Source: Leptodontidium sp. MPI-SDFR-AT-0119 (lineage: Eukaryota > Ascomycota > Leotiomycetes > Helotiales > Leptodontidiaceae). From it: 64,000 bases of DNA. Each line of letters opens with the position of its first letter. The first letter of the stretch is position 1. The translations under genes and the position numbers were made by a program. The stretch is taken from NCBI GenBank assembly GCA_020726505.1, contig JAHLEZ010000008.1, positions 2,604,001 to 2,668,000 on the forward strand, in the 5' to 3' direction. Under the pieces are notes generated by a model, which was given only the letters and a program-made list of their open reading frames with translations, did no database searches and was not told the origin of the DNA. This document shows, one piece after another, positions 55,991-64,000 of the stretch.

Positions 55991-57591
55991 ATGCCAACCC
56001 CAGACCTCGCCCTCGCGGCCTTCAGCACTGGCGTAACAAGCATTCAGCTTTTGATACAGATAATCTGCACCACTCAACAAGTGAGGAGATTGAAAGCTGA
56101 ATGTGAGGAAGTCAGAACAATCTCTTCCATATTGCAGGAGCTTCTGGGGGCAAACGAAGAGGTCTTGAAGGATGAAAAGACTGCCACATAGCTTAATGGC
56201 ATACTCCTGGAGGTACTAAAATTCACAGCCGAATGCAGCGGATCGAACCTAGTCAATCGAGCCTGGGAAGTGATGTGGAAGCATAAACTACCAGGTTTGT
56301 TAAAGGACATAATGGCATGGGTGGTGTTACTAAACACTGGAACATCAGTAAGTGGTAGCCTTCCTATCGCAGATTTATAGCTCTTATTTCTTGAGGTATC
56401 AACGAGAACTGCTTTGTCGAAACTCGATACGAAAACGGGCGCCTCCCGGGCCCAACAACAGAGGGGCATGGAAGCCATCCTCGAGAAGCTGCAAATCCTT
56501 GATGAACTGAAGAAGAATCAAGACAAAGAAAAGGCACCGCAACTCAGAGTCGACTTTCCTAAACAAGACATGCGGCTTCAGGTCACGAAGGAGAGCGACA
56601 AGCTGTTGTGAGGCTCGCTCGCGGATGCAGACTCCAGAATCACCAAAGTCGTATGTGAGCCGGTGAAAGAGGACTTGATGAAGTATGGCGAGAAAGGACC
56701 GCGGCATGTTCTCATCTATGCCAAGCTCTCAGCGAATACTCTAGTGCATCTCTTTTACGACATCGCCCAGAGATCTAATCAATGGTGGATCATGATGAAA
56801 GACTTGCGAGAGTATCTAAGTTTGCGGGATATGATGCGAGATGGCAAGGTGCCAAAATCTGTGTTAAAGAGGATAAGCATCGCCTCTGACATTGCCTGGA
56901 CCATGGAATATCTCCATAGCGTCGAGGTTCTGGTCAAGCGTTTGTCTAATACAACAATTCATTTATCATGCGAAAACAAATGTGGTCATCCCTTACTTGA
57001 CAAATATAGACAGAGCCCGACTTGTAAGTCTTTCCTCTCCAGCAGTTTGATCTTGACGATCGCAGCAAATTCTGACAGGTCTTCCAGTTCATGGCAAATA
57101 CCAGCGGAGGGGCTTACGATGTTCGATTCCGAATTCCAGAAACTACCTCATCAACAACACAGCATCTACACCGACATTTGGAGGTAGGGGACAGCCTAAC
57201 CTTAAACGTCAAACCTGACTTACTAAGAAATTACAGCTTGGGAATTTTGGTCTGGCAATGCGTCTCCGGGATGTTTCCTTTCGACTCCTCAAACGAGGTT
57301 TTTAAAGGGCCGAAAGTAGAACACGTTCATGCGCTCATATCGCGTGGGGAAATGTCTTGGACTAAAAACGAGAAATACGATAATCTTTTGTTCCAAGAGG
57401 CCCTGAGAGTGGTGCAAAGCTGCTGCAATGCCCGTCCCACCGTTCGGCCATCAGCTGCTGGTGTCGCGCACTCGTTGTTCGACATATTGACCTGTGCAGC
57501 CACCGGCATCGAGATTCCCCCAAAGATCAACGGGCGGATCAAGATTCGCGTATTTGACCTTCTGGATACCATTGATAAGGAGACGGGATGA
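55991..57591 (+). pseudogene. pseudokinase-type gene with N-terminal HeLo/4HB-like helical domain, two nonsense codons
   Basis: ATG 55991 opens DLALAAFSTGVTSIQLLIQI then QQVRRLKAECEEVRTISSIL, an amphipathic helical pattern like the N-terminal four-helix domain of MLKL and fungal HeLo/HELL proteins. Introns at 56348-56395, 57024-57065 and 57184-57236 keep one frame. The kinase-like part shows WWIMMKDLREYLSLRDMM, ASDIAWTMEYLHS, then LVKRLSNTTIHLSCENK where HRDLxxxN is expected. Later come IPAEGLTMFDSE (APE region), YTDIW+SLGILVWQC and NARPTVRPSAAGV. The catalytic HRD and Asn are gone and no VAIK Lys is evident. In-frame stops are TAG 56189-56191 and TGA 56609-56611, both one C-to-T change from CAG/CGA. 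The reading frame is otherwise open, so decay looks young. Confidence 0.66.
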
Positions 57592-59772
57592 TCGTCAACT
57601 GGACAAAAGCTGAGTGACGCATCTTGCTGAGCAAGGTGATCCCACAGCAGCTTTTCTTTTTGGTTCTGCCATCTGGTATAGACTAGTAGAGATCCAGGAG
57701 AATCTAAACGAGATGCTCTTGGTCGATAGGAAAGAAATGTCTACAGGTTAGTAGATATTTCGAACTTAAAGAGCAGTACTGATGATACGGAATAAGAGTC
57801 CGTGCCCGTGCATCTTTGAAGCATCTTGATTTTGCATTCCAAGCTGGAGTGAACGCCGCAGGTGAGACCTTGATGCGTGTTCACCATGCTCTAGCGGGAC
57901 TATATAAAACCTAGGCTTTACAGTACAGAAACATGCACTCAATCTAAACTCAACATTGGGTGGGTAATAGATAACCTGCCAGAACACTCTTCTCATGGGC
58001 TATTAACCGGAGGGACCGATGTTAAGAATAATTAGTGATCAGTTTTCAGTCTGTCCCGGTCTTCATGCTGGAGATCTTCTATTATGTAGCGACAATGTAG
58101 AATTTAATGCAGATCTCTCTTCGCTTGTTTTGGTATAGCCTTCACGTTTGAAACAGTCGGACAAACTGTAGTGGATAAACTAAAAATATGTTATAACTCG
58201 TAATAAATACTAATATATCTCTCTCTATTTTATGCCCCCCCCCCCTCCCCCCCCCCCCTTTATACTGTTATATATTTTCTAGTGCACGGTATAAATTGAG
58301 AAAGCTTTAAGTTAAGCTTTTACATGCCTATTTTTTCTCTGCTACTTTTTTGCATATTATGCTAGTTAGAAGGGTTTAGCACTATTATACACCCTTTATT
58401 AGCAAGTACTATTCTTGTAGACCGACCTAAACTTATTTCAATAGGGCAACTCTTTACGCGGCATAATTCGCTTTATCCTAAATGACAACACGAGCTAGGC
58501 ACTACTATAACCCCTCTTCCGGGATGCTTTTTTGTTTGGGTAGATTATCGTTATACTCAAAGGAGTCCAGCTGAGCGCCGACATATTCCAGTGCTTCAAT
58601 CTGCCTTGAGCCTGCCTCTTGCGGACTGACTAACCGGCTTAGGAGGTCAGCTAGGCTAGATGGAATGGGATTGGAACGGCTAGTGCAAAATCTTTTAGAT
58701 TCGCTGCGGAAGCCTGGTTTTGTCACGAGCTAGCACCGTATTGGATCGTACCAATGCCCAGGAAACAAGACTTGGAGGCGGATTTCCCCTTCTTTCAGAG
58801 GTTGATACACAGAAGTTGCTAAATCCATGGCATACCAAGTCTGGAAGAAGCATTCGTTTGGTAGTAAGAAATTCAATGAAAGAAGAAAAAATTTCCAGCG
58901 ACAACGAAGTAGAAAATCCACCACCCGGATTGGCGTAGGACAGAACGGTCATTTTTTGAGATGGATACAAGCAGTTAAGCCCGTACCTGTTATGTAGCCT
59001 GTCAGCTCCTAGCCTGCCAATATGTCATTCAAGATTGGCATCCATTGGCCACTAAGAAAATTCCAGTAAGACAAAGCATTATTTGGAGTTGCACGATGTC
59101 TGGTTGTGCATTACGTGATACCGCAAGCCACCTGCACTAGCCATCTTTGTATTTAAGACAAGCAGTTAGATCAACTAGATTCATTCATGGTCAGGGAAGA
59201 AAAGAAAAACCTCCCCTACATAGTTAAATCCATTTAGTTGTTTTGCCTCGAACAGTCTGTCCAAAGCGTTGGCAACTACATTTTGTAACCTCTACGTACA
59301 GAGAAATTTCTTCAATAATTGGATTTGCGAAACACTTTCAACAATAATTTACATTTGCGATTAACAAATAATGTGAAGTGATGTTAATTTTGCTCCCGTA
59401 CCTCAGAGTGCTTTCACAAACATAAGCTATGCACGGATAATGGATGCCATTCGTTATTGGGTCAATTCATTTTCATTAACCCGATGAAATCACTGCTTTT
59501 GAAGCTATGTTCATTATATTTGTTACATCCCTAAAGCCGAATTTAATTGCACCAGTAACCCCCTTTTCAAATTTGTTCGCGAGCGTTATAACATTCAATT
59601 GCAATTTTACTTCAAAAATAAAAATTTCACTTAAGTAGTGGATACTTCTTAGTGTCTGCAAGGTGAATTTGCAGGAGAAAATTGAGTGTAAACGAATACC
59701 TCGATGGAAATGTTCACTCGATACTCGCAAAGTACCCAGGTATCTCATCTAATCTGCCATTAAAATGTAAAT
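57592..59772. other. 2.2-kb AT-rich spacer
   Basis: No supported gene. A poly-C tract (11 C, T, 12 C) lies at 58235-58258. Opposed short frames near 58505-58970 have protein-like composition (for example IPSSLADLLSRLVSPQ on the minus strand) but no start context or partners; they may be relics. The rest, to the end of COG1, is AT-rich. Confidence 0.45.
58235..58258 (+). repeat. interrupted poly-C tract
   Basis: Eleven C, one T, twelve C. Flanked by TA-rich sequence. Length is uncertain because such tracts sequence poorly. Confidence 0.75.
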
Positions 59773-62142
59773 CTAAGCGAGCAAACCAAACAACAACGCC
59801 GTTCTCTTCCAATACTCCTTCGCAGCACCTGAGACTCGTTTCCTCGCCGCGGCATCGAGCCCTGTTTTCCCCTCTAGACTTTCACCCAGCTTCACAAACT
59901 CATCTGCCTGGGTGTCCGGGATGTTGAAGGCACTTTGCAAGAGGAGGATGTCGAAGAGTGCTTGAATAAGGACATCTTTGTTCTTCTCCTCTGCATTTTC
60001 AACTTCAGCACTCTTCCTACCATCCCCAGTCTCTTGACTCTCGCTTAATTCTTCATCATTCTTCGCTCCATTAATTTCCGCCTTGGCCTTTAACGCCTCT
60101 GCCCACTTGACCGCCACAGCTTCCCTCAGAGATCGCTTGAGAACGGCGACAGCAGTTGGACTCCATAGATCGCCTCCAACTCTCGCCATGGCCAAGGCAA
60201 GGCTATGAAGCAGCTTGAACGTACCCGGTGAGGGCTGAACAGGCAATTCTGGAGTTCCCTCCCACAATGCTCTGCCGGAGACCTTCTTCCTCGTACATGT
60301 CCTCGTGAAAGCTTGCAACGCCTTCGCCGATACTTCAGACGCAAGTCTCTCATGCAGCGGCTTGACAAGTGGTATGCCAAAAGACTGTAATGAGATATTG
60401 GAGGGCAATTCAGTGCGAATATCTCGGATAACTCGAAGCAGGTAAACAGATATCTGGCCGATCTGCCCACTCTCCTCGTATGCCGTCAATAGCGCCGAGA
60501 TCTTCTCGTTAAGCAGCTGATACGCCTCTTCGAGACTGCTATCTAGATGCTCCTGTAACATCTTCGGGTCTTCGGTGCTGAGTAGCGTGTTCCTCGATTC
60601 GACGCTCAGGTCATCCTCGATGTCTTCGAGGTCGTCATCCCAACGCTGTGTTCTCAACTGGGAGATCACAACGCTAATTTCATCCACTAGATGCCGCCAA
60701 GTTTGGTAACCACGGAAGACGCGCGATACGGCGTCGCTACGACCATGTGTGCGTGCTAGAACGTTCTGTTTGAAGAGCGAAGCACCATTGCTGATTTCCA
60801 TCTCTAGGAGGCTGGAGTCCCAGAGGCTCTCTTGATGGTCCGTTATGCCTTCTCGCCAGACGCCCAGAGTACCTTCGATTTCGGTAGCCACGAGATGTAG
60901 TTTACTTACCCGAGACTCGACGAGTGAAACCATACAGTCATTAACGGCTTTGCGCAGGCCGTCAAGGAGGATGGATGGGTCGAAACCTTTCGCCTTGCCA
61001 CCTTCCTTGATCCATATCTCAAGGATGCGTGTTCGGATGGTGACGACAGTCTTGAATTCGGTCATTTGGCTTAGACTTTTGGCTAGACCGTCTAGCATGA
61101 CTTCTGAAGCTCTTTTCGCCCAGCCTTTGAGCATCTCTACTGCTTGACTGCCTTCGAGATCATCGTGTCGGATGTATGGCGTGAAAAATAAAATGTCGTC
61201 TCCGAACCATTTCTCGCATACGTCCAATCTAAGTCCTTCAAGCTTCCTGACGGACTCGTCTTTGAGTAACGGTTTCGTCTTCAAACTTGCCAGTGCCTCC
61301 GACAGTCGTCGCGGCACTAGAGCCTGAACATCCAGCAATGTCCTCGTATACAATTCCAATGCTCTCAATACCCCAGGATTATCCAATTTCTGCTCCTCTT
61401 CATCAAATGCAAGGGTCATAGCTTCACCTCGGATACGTAGAAAGTGCTTTATGATATCCTTCGCACCAGAATTGGTAACCAGACTGTGCGCCGAAAGTGC
61501 TTGTATCAGGTCTTCCCTGTCTCCATTGACCTTCTCAACCGTCTTCCTAATAGCAGTTGAGAGTTTCCTTCGCAGTGTCATAAACTTCTTCTTCAATTCT
61601 TCAACTGGCGCCTGGTCTTCCAGACTCTTCTCTGGCGCATCACCCACATTCTTTGCAAGCAATCGACTCAAGACCAGGACTTTCGCAGCCAGTACCAGAT
61701 TCTTCCCTTTCGCAGACTTATCCCCGGAGTCAGAACTGCCTCCTTTCCTCAATAGCTTCCCTGCAACAACCGCACACATCTCCAAAACCTTGACTCTCGC
61801 GGCCCACGCCATATCCTCTCCCCTCTTCCCCGCCCTACCTCCAACAGCCAATCTTGCCAATCCACTGGCTTTGCCACCCACAACTCCCCTCCCGCACCCC
61901 TTTCCAACTCTCCCAAGCTTCTCCTCTACATGTCCGATATCCTCTCTCATCTGCAAGATCGTCTCTGCCGTTCCAAGCAGCTGCCTATAGCTCCCCCCCA
62001 CCAGAGTCCGTAGCCGCGCATTTTTCTCGTCGAGTTCGACTGTCAAGCTGCGGTGGAATTGACGGACCTGCGGGAGAGGGTATTTGAATGCTTCTGGCGC
62101 AGATGTGCAGGTCGAGGGGTCGAGGGTTTTGTTTGCTGCCAT
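59773..62142 (-). CDS. COG1: conserved oligomeric Golgi complex subunit 1
   Basis: Component of lobe A of the COG tether, needed for retrograde vesicle traffic within the Golgi and hence glycosylation. Intronless, 789 residues. The N-terminus has the Vps51/COG1 signature: FKYPLPQVRQFHRSLTVELD followed by KNARLRTLVGGSYRQLLGTA and TILQMREDIGHVEEKLGRV, a coiled-coil segment that mediates assembly. The remainder is long alpha-helical sequence with DSSLLEMEISNGASLFKQNV and WRHLVDEISVVIS. The C-terminal region has an acidic Glu/Asn-rich linker and a last helix ending ALLFGLLA. The start at 62142 (MAANKTLDPSTC) fits known orthologues. No damage. Confidence 0.92.
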   Translation of the reverse strand: MAANKTLDPSTCTSAPEAFKYPLPQVRQFHRSLTVELDEKNARLRTLVGGSYRQLLGTAETILQMREDIGHVEEKLGRVGKGCGRGVVGGKASGLARLAVGGRAGKRGEDMAWAARVKVLEMCAVVAGKLLRKGGSSDSGDKSAKGKNLVLAAKVLVLSRLLAKNVGDAPEKSLEDQAPVEELKKKFMTLRRKLSTAIRKTVEKVNGDREDLIQALSAHSLVTNSGAKDIIKHFLRIRGEAMTLAFDEEEQKLDNPGVLRALELYTRTLLDVQALVPRRLSEALASLKTKPLLKDESVRKLEGLRLDVCEKWFGDDILFFTPYIRHDDLEGSQAVEMLKGWAKRASEVMLDGLAKSLSQMTEFKTVVTIRTRILEIWIKEGGKAKGFDPSILLDGLRKAVNDCMVSLVESRVSKLHLVATEIEGTLGVWREGITDHQESLWDSSLLEMEISNGASLFKQNVLARTHGRSDAVSRVFRGYQTWRHLVDEISVVISQLRTQRWDDDLEDIEDDLSVESRNTLLSTEDPKMLQEHLDSSLEEAYQLLNEKISALLTAYEESGQIGQISVYLLRVIRDIRTELPSNISLQSFGIPLVKPLHERLASEVSAKALQAFTRTCTRKKVSGRALWEGTPELPVQPSPGTFKLLHSLALAMARVGGDLWSPTAVAVLKRSLREAVAVKWAEALKAKAEINGAKNDEELSESQETGDGRKSAEVENAEEKNKDVLIQALFDILLLQSAFNIPDTQADEFVKLGESLEGKTGLDAAARKRVSGAAKEYWKRTALLFGLLA

Positions 62143-62470
62143 CTCGTGGATTTGAGGGAGGTTGGTGGAGGAAGAGAGGGCCGGTGATCAGGGAATTTCA
62201 GGTACCGAGTACTGCGCTATCATCCGATATGAAGCTGTAGTCCCAAACTTGTACCAATTGTCTTCGTTGTCGTCGGATGAAGTTGAGATGGGAATATTTG
62301 TTGTTCAAGAAGCCACGATTGTCTGTGCGCACGCAGCCTTCTTGAGAAGGCTGCTGGAGGGCTGATCTGGGGTTGGCGAGCCGTGCCGCAACACCATCGT
62401 CATTCCAGCAACGGAATTTCTGTTTGTGAATTATAAACATATTTATAAGTACCTAATTTATTATTCCACA
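62143..62470. promoter_or_regulatory. divergent intergenic region between COG1 and HET-ZZ gene
   Basis: 328 bases with two outward-facing genes. A near-palindrome GCAGCCTTCTTGAGAAGGCTGC lies at 62334-62355. No known factor site is named. Confidence 0.4.
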
Positions 62471-64000
62471 ATGATAGACGACACACGAGAATCGTCCGAT
62501 GTCGAATATTCATACTCACTGTCAGCGGAGATCGTTGAGATCAGCAAGTACCGGACGGACAGAAATGATGCTCTTCAATGGGCTCGGAACCTTCGATTTC
62601 TTGCCTACGACGATAGCTTCGACGATGACACTCAAAAGAAGAGAAGGCAAGAATGCGCCGTATGCCACGCCGCCTTCAAACTCAACCCTCTCGAGCAACG
62701 AGATGTCCTGGATCCCACCCTCTTCCATGTGTGCGACAAACCTTTCCACAATAACCACAGACTTACAACCAAGGAGCTTCAGACACACCCAATGAGGTTC
62801 AGCTGTGATATCTGCAACAGTGGCATCTGGGCAGGTACTAGAAACCATTGTGGGCAGTGCCTGTCTGGAGATTTCGATTTATGTGATGCTTGTGTCGCCT
62901 CCGGAAAGCATTGTCTAAATCCGGCTCACAATTTGGAGAAGACCCCAGTTTTCCGATTCGGAGAGTGTGTACATGTGAACGCAAGATCATGTGGGGATTG
63001 TGAGAAAGTTCCATTGTTTCCTAATGAAGGCGAGGCTACCAAGTTCCAAGTTTTTCAATTGGAGAATGCTGAGAATACTGAAGCAAAGTTCTCAAATTGC
63101 GACCACTTTGTTGCGGTATCGTATTGCTGGCCACCATTGCAGTATGATACCGAGGGAAACGCCATACAGCATAAGGGAAGGTATTCTGTCAAGGATCTCG
63201 ATGGTAGAGTGAGGCCAAATCGAGCCCCAGAAGATGTCATCACTCGAGCAGTGGAGTTTGCTGCTCAGAGTGGGATTCGTCTCATCTGGATCGATCAAGT
63301 GAGTCGTGCAGTGATGTAACAATTTCAACTTCTGATCTGATCATGTTCAAGGAATGTATCGATCAAGAAGACCCTGCAGATAAGGAACTCGGGATACAAG
63401 TAATGGACAAGGTCTATCAGAGAGCATTTCTATCAATTGGCCTTCTCCGAAGTCGAATCGAGTCCCAAGACACCCTTCGTGCCCTCCACCATGTTCTCAC
63501 AAATTCAGACGACTTTGAAGGCTTCTCTAACGCTAATATTCCGACTCCCGACCTCGTGGAAAGCTTGATATCATTCTTTGGGCATGTAATGAACGATCCG
63601 TGGCACACCAGAGCTTGGGTTCTTCAAGAATCTCTTTCAGCCGGTCCACGAATGGTTCTTCTTCTTCAGCGTTCGCCAGAAGTCATCATAGAGGGTCTCC
63701 CAGGGATAAGCAAGACCCTCTCGGTCTCGGAAGTTGCCCTACATCTTGATCTATTCATCATGTTGATTGACTACGCCACCGGGTTTCTACTGAAGTCACT
63801 CACTACTCTTCCAATCACAAATAATCTGACACAAAAAAGGCTGTCTCTTCTAAGGCAATTCAGGAGATTCTCTCCAGGGGATGAGAGATCTTTGGAACCT
63901 AAGTGGACTCATCGAGCGGGGTTGGCACAACCAAGGCGATCTTGTAATGCTGCAGTTGCGTTGTCCTACCTTCGAACAAGAGACAACACTCATGTGCCAG
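62471..64000 (+). CDS. HET-domain protein with N-terminal ZZ-type zinc finger, 3' end outside the window
   Basis: Starts at ATG 62471 (MIDDTRESSD). Exon 1 runs to 63298; after an intron 63299-63351, exon 2 is open to the window end. Residues about 115-160 form a ZZ zinc finger: FSCDICNSGIWAGTRNHCGQ, then FDLCDACVASGKHC with a following H. A separate Cys pair lies earlier (CAVCHAAF, HVCDKPFH). The HET domain follows: FVAVSYCWPP (with YCW in place of HCWG), DVITRAVEFAAQSGIRLIWI, across the intron DQ+ECIDQEDPADKELGIQV, MDKVYQRAFLSIGLL and WHTRAWVLQESLSAG. The family is HET of the ZZ-carrying subtype. No stop or frameshift is visible. It is divergent from COG1 and part of the accessory region. 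Confidence 0.88.

Noticed and set aside
58505..58970. Overlapping opposed frames with protein-like composition
   Set aside because: Neither strand shows a start in context, splice partners or a known motif; possible relic but not supportable as a gene.

Overview
The window looks like nuclear DNA of a filamentous ascomycete. Genes are compact and usually interrupted by GT-AG introns of about 35-200 nt. Several families are typical of these fungi: HET domains, a CFEM/PTH11-type receptor, spherulin-like cupin, GH18 and GH54 enzymes, and a relic of a terpenoid-type FAD monooxygenase. The species cannot be named from the sequence. A plant- or litter-associated Pezizomycotina fungus, possibly a leotiomycete, is an inference. 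No RNA gene, CRISPR array or bacterial feature was recognised.

Layout. 1-8113: 3' end of an EMB8/YheT-type alpha/beta hydrolase, a small conserved membrane protein, replication factor C subunit RFC4, a secreted GH18 chitinase, a Cys-rich surface protein and a DAO-fold FAD oxidoreductase. 9336-18554: secreted cupin, a broken FAD monooxygenase/membrane-protein gene, a cluster of nested inverted repeats, a CFEM-GPCR gene and a small secreted protein. 18555-28561: gene-poor, with a small membrane protein, a GH54 arabinofuranosidase and a putative Cys/His-repeat gene. 28562-41834: conserved housekeeping block with NAD-glutamate dehydrogenase, kynureninase, an FMP32/CCDC90-like mitochondrial protein and a bZIP factor.

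41835-64000 is an accessory region. It holds AT-rich relics, three HET-domain loci (a headless fragment, an apparently intact gene carrying a 9-bp minisatellite, and a ZZ-finger HET gene running off the end), a short NLR-type N-terminal relic, and a head-to-head pair of kinase-like genes that both carry disabling changes. One of the pair starts with a helical segment resembling HeLo/4HB cell-death domains. The housekeeping gene COG1 sits between these and the last HET gene.

How they fit together. The housekeeping genes are unrelated in function (DNA replication, amino-acid catabolism, Golgi trafficking, NAD/kynurenine metabolism). The secreted enzymes and CFEM proteins suggest growth on plant or fungal wall polymers. 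The right third reads as a fast-evolving self/non-self recognition or regulated-cell-death neighbourhood. Exon models were joined by hand from splice consensus, frame and protein similarity; all joins need transcript evidence.
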